A stretch of 60,000 nt of DNA from Polytrichum commune (GCA_950295325.1 OX485808.1:19366527-19426526); one strand, 5' to 3'; numbered from the stretch's first letter, positions 1 to 10,275 are shown. The notes: generated from the letters alone by a model not told the origin. Program-made: numbers and translations.

Positions 1-773
1 ATTTTCAATAATCAAGTAGAGTCCATGTCCAACAATCAATAAGAGTACATGTTCCACAATAAAGCAGAGTCCATGTTCCACAACCAAAAAGAGTGCATGG
101 TCCACAATAAACCAGAGTTCATTTTCAACAATCAAGCAAAGTCCATGTTCGACAATCAAACTGTGTCTATGTTCCACAATCAAGCAGTGTCCATGTTCCA
201 CAATCAAGCAGTGTCTATGTTCCACAATCAAGCAGAGTCCATGTTCCACAATAAAGCAGTGTCCATGTTCCACAACCAAGAACATCCATATTCCACAATA
301 AAGTAGTGTCCATGTTTTACAAAAAAAAAATGCATGTTCCACAATAAACCGGAGTCTATTTTTAATAATAAAGCAGAGTCCATGTTCCACTATCAAGCAG
401 TGTCCATGTTCCACAATAAAGCAGAGTCCATGTTCCACTATCAAGCAGTGTCCATGTTCCACAATAAAGCAGAGTCCATGTTCCACAACCAAAAACATCC
501 ATGTTCCACAATAAAGCAGTGTCCATGTTGCACAACCAATAAAAGTGCATGTTCCACAATAAACCAGAGTCCATGTTCCACAATAAAAAAGAGTGCATGT
601 TCCACAACAAACCAAGAGTTCATTTTCAACAATAAAGCAGAGTCCATGTTCCACAATAAAGCAGTGTCCATGTTCCACAATCAAGCAGTGTCCATGTTCC
701 ACAATCAAGTAAAGTCCATGTGCTACTATAATGAAGTGCACATGTTTTACGTTGGACATGAGTTCATGTTCCA
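1..773. repeat. 24-bp minisatellite array, left of giant hAT
   Basis: About thirty imperfect copies of a 24-bp unit run from base 1 to the transposon boundary, built around GTCCATGTTCCACAATCAAG. A 24-bp unit keeps frame, so it translates as repeated MFHNQAVS-like octapeptides on + and WNMD-like ones on -. I read these open frames as products of the period, not genes. Units drift in sequence and some lengths change, so the array is old. A related array continues on the far side of the transposon. Confidence 0.9.
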
Positions 774-960
774 CAGGGTTGTCTATTGTGTCGTAACGGA
801 GGGTAATCCCGACATAATGTCGTGCCGTCACGACACGTATCCGTCACGACATTATGCCGGATGCTGTCTTTATCCTGACGGACTTGAATTTTACCGATTT
901 TTTTGTGTAATTACATTAACCCATTTCTGACACGTAGGATTTACAATGTCCACGTGTGAT
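774..960 (+). other. hAT left terminus with subterminal CGTCACGAC motifs
   Basis: After the 13-base inverted repeat come copies of the motif TGTCGT/ACGACA and CGTCACGAC around 787-860, some able to pair with each other. They are matched by the hairpin at the other end of the element. I infer transposase-binding subterminal repeats. Confidence 0.7.
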
Positions 961-1004
961 GACATGTCAGCAAAGTAAAGGTAAAGTGGGGGAAAATTTA
1001 CTAG

Positions 1005-1312
1005 AGCCCGTCCGCCCCCCCGTCCGCCCCCCCGTCCGCCTCCGTTCCCAACCCCCGTTCGCCCCCGTCCGCTCCCGTTCACAATCCCCGTCCGCTCCCG
1101 TTCCCAACCCCGTCCGCTCCCCCCTCTCCCGTCCGCCCCCCCCCCGTCCGTCCGCTCCCCCGTCCGCTCCACCCCCCTCCGTCCGTTCCCCCGTCTGCCC
1201 CCCCGTCCGCCCCCCCCCTCCCCCGTCCGCCCCCCCCCCCGTCCGTCCGCTCCCCCGTCCGCTCCCTTGTCCGCTCCCCCCCCCCCCTTCCGTCCGCTCC
1301 CCCGTCCGATTC
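1005..1312 (+). repeat. GC-rich CCGTCCGC array upstream of transposase promoter
   Basis: A degenerate tandem array of CCGTCCGCTCC / CCGTCCGCCCC and CCGTTCCC blocks with poly-C stretches, C-rich on the transposase coding strand. It ends only 7 bases before a TATA box. Open frames through it are proline/arginine-rich artefacts. The same repeat family lies upstream of two other genes of this transposon. Confidence 0.85.
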
Positions 1313-1318
1313 GAATAC

Positions 1319-1326
1319 TATAAATT
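1319..1326 (+). promoter_or_regulatory. TATA box of the hAT transposase gene
   Basis: TATAAATT in a locally AT-rich break immediately after the GC-rich array and about 235 bases before the transposase ATG at 1,556. Transcription would begin near 1,350. Inference from motif and position only. Confidence 0.55.
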
Positions 1327-1520
1327 GAGGGTTCAAGGTGCCATTTTTGCCTCCACTGACATAGTGTGTCTCAAGTCTTTTGATTCTCCTTTGAGGAGTG
1401 AGGATTGAATGCGTGAGACCCGAATGCAGAGGATACTTTGTCCAATCTAGTGACTGTGAATTAGGGTTGCCCTTGTGGCACTCTTGAACAGGACCTAGTA
1501 TGCGATCAAAGTTACTTGCT

Positions 1521-1541
1521 CTAACTTGTTTGTATTTGCAG
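1521..1541 (+). promoter_or_regulatory. Branch point and 3' splice site in the transposase leader
   Basis: CTAAC at 1,521-1,525 followed by a T-rich tract and CAG ending at 1,541 is a good plant branch point and acceptor, 14 bases before the transposase ATG. It implies a 5'-leader intron. The nearest donor-like GTATGC at 1,498 would make a 44-base intron, too short for plants, so the true donor is probably further upstream and I could not place it. Confidence 0.5.
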
Positions 1542-1555
1542 GTTTTGTTGAAGTC

Positions 1556-4500
1556 ATGCCACGCCGAAATGATGCATGGGATCATTGGTACGAGGATAAG
1601 GGGATGGTTCCCGGTAAATCACAAAGGCAGGTTAAATGTAGGTTTTGCCCGTTCGTCATATCTTACCGAGGAAATAGAATGTTGGCCCACCTTGGTTATA
1701 GACCTCCTGTAGGGGGTGCTTGTGATGTTTCCACATGTAGGATGGTACCCCCGCATATTAGGGTCTTGTTTGAACATTGCGGAGGCATTGTGCCCTTACA
1801 TGTAGGCATTGTAAATGAGGACTCTCCGGTGCCAAATATTGTACCTCTGGAGCCTATTATAGCGGACTCCGTAATTAGTGAAACAGAGCCTTTGCTTATG
1901 TCCCAATCCACTCAACATTCTGATGTTGTGATATATGGTACACCTCCTCGTGAACTACGTCAACTCAACATAACGGAGGGGTTCAATGTGTCAACAAAAC
2001 AACTCCTTGATAGAGCATGGGCAACGGCTTTTTATGAAGCTAACATTCCTTTCAACATTGTGAGACATCCTGCATTTGTTCATGCTGTGCGTGAAACTGC
2101 CCGTCATCGAATGCCAGCCTACACACCACCATCGTACAATGCCATCCGTACGAAGTTGTTAACTGATAAAAAGGTTGACCTAGATAGGCAAGTGAAGGAG
2201 AAGATGGGGAATTCCGTTGAAAAATACGGTGTTACAATATGTTGTGATGGATGGGACAACGTGCAAAACCGACCTCTCCTAAACGTTCTCCAATGCGGCA
2301 CAAAGGGAGATGTTTTCTTGGGTACCATTGATACCACGGGAAATCACAAGGATCATGTATACGTTGCTGCTCAAATTCAACCATTTGTGGAAAAGGTTGG
2401 TCGACATAATGTGGTCCAGATTTGCACCGACAATGCCCCAGTTATGGCCTCCGCTGCTCGCGACTTGATTCAAGCAAATCCCGATCTATATTTTCAAGGA
2501 TGTGCTGCGCATTGCCTAGATCTCCTCTTAGAAGATTGGGGGAAGGAGGAATGGGTGAAAAAGTTGGTAAAAAAGGCGCGCCATATTTGTGTTTTTATCA
2601 AAAACCATCATGCTTCTCAAGCTATATTCCGGAGGTTGTCACCAAATCTCTCACTCCGCCTACCTGTAGAGACCCGTTTTGCAACGAACTTCATCATGAT
2701 AGATCGTCTTCTTCAAGTACGCAATGCTTTGGAAAGAATGGTGGTTGATGAGGATTGGCCTACTCTAATGCATGATATGAGGAGGAGATCTCGCACCTCT
2801 TACATGAAGGGCTCTGCTGTGCGAAGCTTTATACGTTCTGATGGATTATGGAACACGTGCGAAAATTTCTTGTATATGGTGATCCCGGTTGTTAAAGCTC
2901 TTCGTGTATTTGATGGCAAGGCGCCTGCAATGGGAATGGCTTGGAGGGTCATGCATGATTTACAAACCCATATTCGTGGATTCAGTAAACCTCCATTTCG
3001 CTTAAGCCCTGAGCTTGCTGCAAATGCTATGCTAACGTTTCAAAATAGATGGAGGTTGATGTTGAATGATCTACATTGGGCTGGAGCGATGTTAAATCCG
3101 CTTCTACGTGGTTGGGCCCCACTCCATGAGGATGAGAATTCGAGGACAATCCTAAATCGAGTTCTTCGCAGGCTTGCTCAAGATGAGGACACTTATGTCC
3201 AAATCCTCCACCAGTACCAAGATTTCCTTGAAAATCGAGGGCCTTTTGCTGATTCTACTGACCCGAGCGTGCATGCCGCACCTCTCCATGAATGGTGGGA
3301 TGCAATGGGAGGTGGAGCTAAAGCCCTCCAAACAATAGCAAGACGTATCCTTGCACAAGTATGTTCCGCATCCGCATGTGAACGCAATTGGAGCATGTAC
3401 TCATATGTTCACAACAAGAGTCGCAATCGCTTGAAGCATAGTCGTGCCGAGGACCTCGTCTACATATATACCAATAGTAGGCTCATTCGACATCGGAGGG
3501 GCCCAAGACCTACGCAATGGTACGAATTGAATGAGGTCCATTCTGACGATGACCTTGACGAAGAAGATGACAACGAAGATGACGTGGATCCAAATGATAG
3601 TGCCGGAAATGATGCTGACAACAATGTTGATGACATCGACTTTGATTTGGATGACCTCGATTCCAAGAATCATGATTCAGAAGATGAGGATGGCAATGGT
3701 AGTGATGGAAACCTTGGGGTGTTTGATTTTGATGAACCGGATGTCCCCCAACATAACGACGGAATGCATGACGATCATGAGGGGTCTATTGGAGGACCGC
3801 CTTTTGAAACTCTTCACATTGGACAAGGGTTTCGCCCTGCCCATAATGTTGCTATGGGGGCAAGTGAGAAAGTAGGAATTGAAGTAGATTCCTTGCAACC
3901 TCGGAGCGATTCTCTTTCTTTTGGTGAAGGTGACAATGTACTACCCGCAAATGAGCCAACGCACGTTCAACAGGATCCATTTCCAGCCCGAGTACATTCT
4001 GAATCCATGGACGCCTCCCTCATATCCAACCATCGTATAGAAGATCAAACGTCCAATGTTCCTGAAATACCTACAACTCGATTCCGTGCTCTTCAAAGAA
4101 CTGCATCAACCTCTACGGTGCAAGTGCATGCACAAGGTCAACGTCGTCCTCTCACTCGAAGTATTGCCAATACTTCTAGATTGGGTGTTTCACGTGCAAC
4201 TGCGGTGGGTGCTACTTTGGTTGCTATACACAATGTTTCAAGAAATGTTACTACAGAGGCGCCACGTCGTCAATCTGTTCGTCGACATGTTGTTGAGAAC
4301 ATACCAATTGAAATTCCATCCGCATCAGTTTCACTTCCACACAGTCAATCCAATGGAACATGTGGCCTTGGAGTTGGAGGCGGAAGTACAACGGGGGATG
4401 TTTTTATAGATGGAAGTAGAGATGAAGTGCACTCAAGTCGTGGTACGGGTGGAGGGCGTCAGAGAACTACGAGAGGTGTCAAACGTACTAGGAAGAGGTA

Positions 4501-4753
4501 TCAGGGAAGATCGCTTCCGTTTACTGCTGAAGACTACAATGAAGATGAGGGTAGACCACATCTAGATGAAAATGGCATACAGGATGCAGAGGGCTCCCGG
4601 CCGACCAAGAAGATAATTTTCTCACAACGTGACCGAGGGTTGCATCTTCGGAGCGCGACTCCCCAAACGGATGATGATTGCAGCACAGACGAGTCTGAAG
4701 AGGATCCAAAATGTGTCGAAGCAAATGATCCCACAGTATGGATTCGAACGTAA
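1556..4753 (+). CDS. hAT-superfamily transposase
   Basis: The enzyme should excise and reinsert the surrounding element in the nucleus. The first in-frame ATG is at 1,556 (the frame is open 30 bases further upstream but has no ATG), giving 1,065 aa. Near the N-terminus, CRFC followed by H and further cysteines suggests a BED-type zinc finger (residues about 28-61). A DUF659-like core follows, with CDGW (Asp about 231) and CTDNA (Asp about 292). The hAT dimerisation region has SACERNWSMYS, whose Glu (about 609) supplies the third catalytic residue, then NKSRNRL. All three acidic residues are present with no internal stop. Unusually, about 430 residues follow: an acidic Asp/Glu tract and a Ser/Arg-rich tail. 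Typical plant hAT transposases end soon after the dimerisation domain. It is the only rightward gene of the element and looks intact. Confidence 0.92.
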   Translation: MPRRNDAWDHWYEDKGMVPGKSQRQVKCRFCPFVISYRGNRMLAHLGYRPPVGGACDVSTCRMVPPHIRVLFEHCGGIVPLHVGIVNEDSPVPNIVPLEPIIADSVISETEPLLMSQSTQHSDVVIYGTPPRELRQLNITEGFNVSTKQLLDRAWATAFYEANIPFNIVRHPAFVHAVRETARHRMPAYTPPSYNAIRTKLLTDKKVDLDRQVKEKMGNSVEKYGVTICCDGWDNVQNRPLLNVLQCGTKGDVFLGTIDTTGNHKDHVYVAAQIQPFVEKVGRHNVVQICTDNAPVMASAARDLIQANPDLYFQGCAAHCLDLLLEDWGKEEWVKKLVKKARHICVFIKNHHASQAIFRRLSPNLSLRLPVETRFATNFIMIDRLLQVRNALERMVVDEDWPTLMHDMRRRSRTSYMKGSAVRSFIRSDGLWNTCENFLYMVIPVVKALRVFDGKAPAMGMAWRVMHDLQTHIRGFSKPPFRLSPELAANAMLTFQNRWRLMLNDLHWAGAMLNPLLRGWAPLHEDENSRTILNRVLRRLAQDEDTYVQILHQYQDFLENRGPFADSTDPSVHAAPLHEWWDAMGGGAKALQTIARRILAQVCSASACERNWSMYSYVHNKSRNRLKHSRAEDLVYIYTNSRLIRHRRGPRPTQWYELNEVHSDDDLDEEDDNEDDVDPNDSAGNDADNNVDDIDFDLDDLDSKNHDSEDEDGNGSDGNLGVFDFDEPDVPQHNDGMHDDHEGSIGGPPFETLHIGQGFRPAHNVAMGASEKVGIEVDSLQPRSDSLSFGEGDNVLPANEPTHVQQDPFPARVHSESMDASLISNHRIEDQTSNVPEIPTTRFRALQRTASTSTVQVHAQGQRRPLTRSIANTSRLGVSRATAVGATLVAIHNVSRNVTTEAPRRQSVRRHVVENIPIEIPSASVSLPHSQSNGTCGLGVGGGSTTGDVFIDGSRDEVHSSRGTGGGRQRTTRGVKRTRKRYQGRSLPFTAEDYNEDEGRPHLDENGIQDAEGSRPTKKIIFSQRDRGLHLRSATPQTDDDCSTDESEEDPKCVEANDPTVWIRT

Positions 4754-5452
4754 TGGTTTTGCACAAATGTGGTATTTCGGTGCTCCCACGTACTCCCATA
4801 ATTTATTACTTACGTCAAAATTGATACAAGTTACAACCTTAGGGCCTTCGGTAAGACATTTAGACCACAAAGCGAACGTTACCTTCGAAGTTGTAACATT
4901 TTATTATAGTAATAAAATTATTTATTGCATGTTTTTTAAAATTTTAAAAATACAATATGGTTGTCAATTTGGCATTGCAATTAATCTCCAACAACATGTT
5001 ATGCCTTTATTAATTACTATTTTGTATAATTCTTACTATGAATGGAGTTTTATGTTTATTTATTGAGCTTCTTAAAGAATATGCTTTTATAAATATTGCA
5101 ATCCCCTATTACTCGATTGTACATGCTTCGTTGGTGACATCCTTTTTTTGAGGACCTTTCTATCCGTTTTATATAATTATATCTTTATGTGGTATTCAAT
5201 ATTGACTATGTAGTCAATAGTACTTTTGGTTAGACTATCATATGAATTACTAATATTCAAGTAAGTTTTTAAAAGTTTCAAATAACATTAAAACATGTGG
5301 CATCCATATGTTATCTTTTACATGATCTTAGAAATGACAACTTGTCGGTAAATCCTCTTTATATTACATATACTTTGAACATGAAATATGTTCATTGTGT
5401 CCAAAGTCTTCATCCGTTCCTATACAACTTCCTAAACATGGTACAAAAATGC
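4754..5452. other. Convergent 3' region between transposase and RING-like gene
   Basis: An AT-rich 700-base gap between two gene ends pointing at each other. An AATAAA at 4,911-4,916 on + is a plausible polyadenylation signal for the transposase mRNA. I see no gene. Confidence 0.5.
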
Positions 5453-7743
5453 CTAATCCGAATTTGAATCGAGGTCTATTCTAGCTGAAGTAGATCCTCG
5501 TCGTGCTCGTGATGATTCCCCCGCTTCCATGCTTCGCGTTGTTCCACGGGTGAGGTATGGATGACTACCAGGAGACAATGGAACGGTATTACGTGGTCTA
5601 GGCCCACCACTTAGCCATCTCAATACCACATCATCCGCAACTCTATGCAAGAGTGCATCAATTGCAGCCAACTGCAGCCTGTTCTTGTGGTACCCCACCT
5701 CTAACTGCAATTCATATCTCGGATCCCGTTCCGTAGGCATGTCATCTGTATCTTCTTCCAAATCATGCTCCGATATTGATTCGAGACCTGCTGCATTGTA
5801 CCAAGGAGGATGAATGCCTCTCTTTAATTGTCTGCTGGTTGAATCCCAATGCCATTCAAGAGTTTGGTACAAAAATCTTTTCAAGCCATGATCGGGGGGC
5901 TTGTTGGGATACAACTCGTCTGCAACATACAAAATTTGACGTGCATTCCGTATCCAGTCGCCATCTCTGTTCTCATGCCATAGCTCAACCTTGGCACAAT
6001 TGTATAACCATTCTCCCCATCAAACTCTTGAAGATCGAAGGGAAAGCCCCATGGCTTTAATATCCAGTCGTTAGGCATGTAATCCCGAAGGCCAAATTGG
6101 AGGTACAAACGAGGGTGGAAGGGTGATCTGCAATGAGGACATTGGCGTTTCTTGATCATATTCCCTATTAGACATTGTGGATGGAATTGGGCTCCACATG
6201 ATCCAACTTGATAGCATCCCTCTGGGCCAAATGGACATTGGCAAATCGCACATGCGGTTCTGTCGAAGACCATTGTATGTGGATTTGGCCATAACAACTC
6301 ACCCCTCATGCGGAATGGATATTCATGCACTTGGGTCACATCCCAATGGTGATCTGGGTCGGTCACTTGACGCCAATCGATGCTCCCGCTTGGCAATGTC
6401 CACTCATTATCCCTATCCCACCTACTAGGATACATCTGCTCATCTTCTGGCCATGACGTGAGCATCATATTCCGCATTCTCTGATTGCGGTTCCATTCTT
6501 TCTGGATGCTTTCAAACTCAGCTTCAAATTGATGAGCCTTGGCCATAGCAAGTAATGTGCTTGTCCTCATATTTTTGCGCTCCACAATCGCATCCAACAG
6601 AAATTTCTTCAACCTTGCATTCTGCTCCTCCAGTCCGCCAATCTTGGCTTCGTGATCAACAACCACTTCATTGACCACTTGAAGTTGTTGTTGCATGTCC
6701 ACCACCTCCTTTTGCAAAGCCTCCATCTTTCCTCGCATTACTTCATTCCTCATACATACCTCCAGAGCTTGTGACTTTGCAATCTTGGCCTCCTGTAAAG
6801 TTGCGTCCCTCTCTGCTTCCAAAGACTGAAGGTTAATTGGTGTACTACTTGAACTGCTAGCCTCCCCCATCGTAAGTGTTGCAACTCGATTTTCCAACTC
6901 GAAAATCATCGTTTTATACTCACGAATTTCCAACGCATGTTGCTTACGCAATTCCTCCATTCTGCTCTCCGTCGGGTCCGCTCCATGTTCACCAAGGTTT
7001 ACCTCGTCTAGGACCTCGTTAACCACGTCGTTGATCAGGTTGTTGACCTCGACATTTGCCTCCATGCCCTCATCCATATGCTCAAACGCCTCCTCGATGG
7101 CCATCTCCACGTCATTGGCTGGTCGTTTACGATTACGTGGTTTTTTTGGTTCCCGACCCTCTGGAATTGGGGCCCCAGGCTCGTCCACTAGTCGAGGATT
7201 CCTCCTGAACCACTCCGGAACGGGAGTGTATGGAATATCTGGAACTGTGCATTTAGTGAATGCAATTCCAATACCCCCAAATTTTTGACCATGCAGGGTA
7301 GCCAAACTTGACCAATCCACCCTAACTCGCAACACGTGCTCCGCATACATCATACACGCCACCGACTTTGGAATTGCACTCTTGGGCCATCTATCCAAAT
7401 TGGAGATACTTCTAAGTATCGTTAGGAATCTCCATTTTGCCTCCACGTCATCAAGCTGCATATAACTCGCACTGATGGCCTTGCAGTGTCGCTCGTGACA
7501 AGGTCTTGGCCACAACCGATCAAAGTGAAGGAAGCCCACGTACTGCATTACAGTCTTCACTGACCACGGTTGTGGTACATTCTCCCAACCTGCCCTGGCT
7601 TTTTGGGTGTTGTCATCATAAACATCCCACTCCAACCCAGCGGCCTTGCGTACATGTGATCTGTGACAACCTGATCCCCCACTTGCCATGTCTCCAGATC
7701 CTCCACTTGCACTTGCCATGTCTCCAGATCCTCCACTTGCCAT
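5453..7743 (-). CDS. Coiled-coil RING-like protein, transposon cargo, frameshifted
   Basis: Function unknown. The main frame runs from an ATG at 7,743 to a stop at 5,881. It opens with MASGGSGD-type repeats and has a basic NLS-like KKPRNRKRP. A long acidic/heptad coiled coil follows (about residues 260-430 of the frame counted from 7,773). Then comes a zinc-binding cluster CAIC...C-x4-H-x2-C-x10-CPHC (508-548) that resembles a RING finger but lacks one expected ligand. Beyond residue about 590 the reading becomes implausible. Another frame, open from upstream of 5,932 to 5,453, continues sensibly (VELWHENRDGDW..., then VADELYPNKPPD...). I infer one gene of roughly 750 aa with a single-base frameshift near 6,000-6,015, or a small intron there. 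It lies tail-to-tail with the transposase. A role in ubiquitin transfer is only a guess from the RING-like cluster. Confidence 0.6.
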
Positions 7744-7744
7744 G
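7687..7744 (-). repeat. Short in-frame repeat coding for MASGGSGD units
   Basis: Three imperfect 24-30 bp units (TCTCCAGATCCTCCACTTGC on +) encode the glycine/serine-rich start of the RING-like protein. Because each unit carries an ATG, several alternative starts are available. Confidence 0.7.
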
Positions 7745-8085
7745 TCTGGAAATCCTTCACTTGCCGGATCCACCCAAATTGTAGTTTCTAATTCTAATCT
7801 AGAACTCTAATTTTTAAATTACTAATTGCATTTCATAATAGTGCTACAAAACATCCAAGCATACACTTCAAAATAGTGTTGCTGTGGAATTAGTTCAAAA
7901 ATGTCGTTAAAAATTAAAGTACAAAAATTCAGCACACCCTTCGAGCACCCCGCTACCAGCGCTCACGCAGAGGCCAGTTGACTGGGCGCGTCACAAGGAA
8001 TATGCCAAAAAGGCAATATGCCACGTCACAAGGGAACGGGTCCACGTGGATCACACCCACAAACAGGTCAGTAAAAAAAGTATAA

Positions 8086-8111
8086 AAGGATCCCAAAAAA
8101 GGGATCCTTAA
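8086..8111. other. Perfect short hairpin AAGGATCC...GGATCCTT
   Basis: AAGGATCCC and GGGATCCTT flank a short A-rich loop, between two direct copies of CGAGCACCCCGCTA (about 7,941 and 8,118). It lies in the presumed leader of the RING-like gene. Its role is unknown. Confidence 0.5.
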
Positions 8112-8185
8112 CTCCTCCGAGCACCCCGCTAAACCCCGCACTCTGTAGTAGAGGAGGGTCGTCCGGGCGCCCACAAGGAGTGGAG

Positions 8186-8222
8186 TGGGGTATGTAAGTG
8201 GTCCCCTCCACTTATATACCCC
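8186..8222 (-). promoter_or_regulatory. Palindromic TATA region of the RING-like gene
   Basis: On the minus strand TATATAAG (8,211-8,218) lies directly downstream of a GC-rich array and about 470 bases upstream of the first ATG. The region is nearly palindromic: GGGGTATGTAAGTGG on + pairs with CCACTTATATACCCC with one mismatch, so a weaker TATA-like TATGTAAG faces the other way. A leader of about 440 nt is implied. Confidence 0.5.
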
Positions 8223-8223
8223 T

Positions 8224-8660
8224 CCATCCGCTCCCCGTTCCCACCCTGTTCGCACCCGTTCCCTCCCGTCCGCGCCCGTTCCCCTCCCAGTCCGCGCCCG
8301 TTTCCCCCCAGTCCGCACCCGTTCCCCTACGTCCGCCCCCCGCGTTCCCCCCAGTCCGCACCCGTTCCCTCCCGTCCGCGCCCGTTCCCCCCAGTCCGCA
8401 CCCGTTCCCAAACGTCCGCCCCCTCGTTCCCAAACGTCCGCCCCTTCGTTCCCTACGTCCGCCCCCTCGTTCCCTACGTCCGCTCCCCTCAGTCCGCTCC
8501 CGCGTTCCCCCCGTCCGCTCCAACCCGCCCCCCCCCCCCCCCCCCCGCGTCCGCTCCATGTTCCCTTACGTCCGCTCCAACGTTCCTATAAGTCCGCCCC
8601 ATGTTCCCCTACCTCCGCTTTAGAGTTCCCCTGCGTCCGCTCTAGCGTTCCCATACGTCC
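8224..8660. repeat. GC-rich CCGTCCGC/CCCGTTCCC array upstream of RING-like gene
   Basis: Tandem degenerate units of about 20-22 bp (CCGTCCGCGCCCGTTCCC type) with an internal C16-18 tract near 8,530. It abuts the minus-strand TATA at 8,211-8,218. The C-rich strand is + here, so relative to the gene it is inverted compared with the transposase array. The frames across it are artefacts. Confidence 0.85.
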
Positions 8661-9026
8661 GCTCCCGAGTTCCTTTGAATCTGCATTTTTTAACTTTTTT
8701 TGGAAGTTTGGACATAGTCTCGGTTTTTTGGCTCTCAAAAATTCATATGAAGTCCAAAAATTGATTTCTTGGTATCCATGGATAGGTAATGAAGTCCTCT
8801 ACATGAATATGCAATAATATTTCTACTGCACATTCCCGCGTCCTCCCATCCGCACCCCATCTAACTTAGGCCCTTTGCAAATAATATATGTGACACTAAA
8901 TATCATTACCGGTGTACTTATCCACACAAAACTAATGAAGGATCCCTCAAGCAACAAAGTAACCAATGTAGTATGATGACCAACAAATTATCACCCCTAT
9001 GGAGACAACGATGTACAAGTAATGAC

Positions 9027-9032
9027 TTTATT
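9027..9032 (-). terminator. Possible polyadenylation signal of the 186-aa gene
   Basis: AATAAA on the minus strand about 100 bases past the stop codon of the 186-aa frame. A motif match only. Confidence 0.4.
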
Positions 9033-9128
9033 ATTGCGACGACGATACAAATGCCCTTTATAAATCACATACATGAACAAACCATGCACAATTTAATATT
9101 CCACTTCATTTCGTCAACTTGACTTCCG

Positions 9129-9689
9129 TCATGGCAACCTCGTAGATGCTTGTGGCTTCCGTCGAGGGTCCATTTTTGGGAGAGGATTCGGTCGAAGTAA
9201 ATCAACATAGCTAATCGTTCGGTCTTTCATCCGTTCCTTCAATGGTAGCCGATGAGGCGATAATCCTCTCCTCTTCTTACGAAAAGGCAAAATCCTTGAA
9301 GATTCTCCCGCTACCTTAACATCTTCAATGTCGATTGAAGTCTCCTCCACATCCACATCCCCGGGCTTCTCCAAAATATCCGCACACAAATCAATCAGAT
9401 CATTTAGATCTCCACCCACGCATTGTGTGTTGTCATTCTCCACCGCATCGATCTCAAAGTTGTCCGCATATCGTCGTTGGTTCTTCTCCGCCCTCATCCT
9501 CCAAGCTTGTGTAGATTGTGAGAAGGGAGTCATGACATACTCATCACGAAATCGATCCCTAGCACATCTCTCATCTCTCTCACGCTCGGTTGATGGATTG
9601 AATGGAATATCGGGTTCACCTAAATTTTCTATCTCCTCATCACATCCTAGACCCTCAAACATGTCTGTCTTCTCTCCCATCCTATCCAT
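9129..9689 (-). CDS. Unknown 186-aa charged protein, transposon cargo
   Basis: I do not recognise this protein. It starts at ATG 9,689 and runs 186 residues without interruption. The first half has an acidic stretch and a Gln/Arg/Tyr-rich segment (TQAWRMRAEKNQRRYADNF). Then comes an acidic leucine-rich segment (DLNDLIDLCADILEKPGD), and the C-terminal third is basic with FRKKRRG, a likely nuclear localisation signal. No membrane segment or cysteine cluster is seen. A TATA-like element lies about 45 bases upstream of the ATG and an AATAAA about 100 bases past the stop, which favours a real gene. Its place inside the hAT with no GC-rich array makes it an exception among the cargo genes. It could be an accessory protein of transposition or a captured host fragment. 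Confidence 0.5.
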   Translation of the reverse strand: MDRMGEKTDMFEGLGCDEEIENLGEPDIPFNPSTERERDERCARDRFRDEYVMTPFSQSTQAWRMRAEKNQRRYADNFEIDAVENDNTQCVGGDLNDLIDLCADILEKPGDVDVEETSIDIEDVKVAGESSRILPFRKKRRGLSPHRLPLKERMKDRTISYVDLLRPNPLPKMDPRRKPQASTRLP

Positions 9690-9732
9690 GATACTCTACC
9701 CTCGTTATATGTATGAGTCTAAATGCTCTACT

Positions 9733-9741
9733 TATATATTG
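9733..9741 (-). promoter_or_regulatory. TATA box of the 186-aa gene
   Basis: The minus strand reads AATATATAAG here, about 45 bases upstream of the ATG at 9,689, giving a very short leader. Motif and position only. Confidence 0.45.
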
Positions 9742-9945
9742 AGCACAAAGGACTTTATGAAATATACAATATTTGATGTAATCCAAGATGTAGAGGATCC
9801 AATTCTCGTTGGTAGGATAAAGACAACACAATAGGAATAAAAAGAAAGTTGGTGAAGTCAAAAAGTTAGTTGCATTTTTTGAAAAAGTCCCCCGACACCC
9901 GCATTGGAAACCTCTTTGAAGCTTCTATATTTGATGGGTTGTCCT

Positions 9946-10236
9946 TTCATTCAACAATTCACATATTTGAGCTTCAACCTTAGTGGTTCGTATAGTTTCA
10001 CAACCCACATACATTCGAATGTCATATTAATTCAACAAAGTACATATTTGTACTTCAACCTTTGTGGTCCATATGGTTTCACAACGCATATTAGGCATCC
10101 GAATGCCATCTTCATTCAACAATTCACATATTTGAGCTTCAACCTTAGTGGTTCGTATGGTTTCACAACCCACACGCATCCCCTTGCCCTTTCATTCGAA
10201 AATTCACATATTTGTGCTTCAACCTTTGTGGTTCAT
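9946..10236 (+). repeat. Four tandem copies of an about 82-bp repeat
   Basis: Units containing TTCATTCAACAATTCACATA and CTTCAACCTTTGTGGTTC start near 9,946, 10,027, 10,111 and 10,191 (spacing 80-84 bp). The array runs straight into telomere-like repeats. A 113-codon open frame over it is periodic and not a gene. Confidence 0.8.
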
Positions 10237-10275
10237 AAACCCTAAACCCTAAACCCCTAAACCCTAAACCCTACG
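10236..10275 (+). repeat. Interstitial telomere-like (CCCTAAA)n tract
   Basis: Five copies of the plant telomere heptamer CCCTAAA, one with an extra C, directly after the 82-bp repeats and inside the transposon. It is internal, not a chromosome end. Confidence 0.85.

Noticed and set aside
49-930. Open frames of 60-200 codons with MFHNQAVS or WNMDS repeats
   Set aside because: They follow exactly from a 24-bp minisatellite on both strands; not evidence of protein.
10236-10275. Chromosome end
   Set aside because: Only five heptamers, with transposon sequence and genes on both sides.
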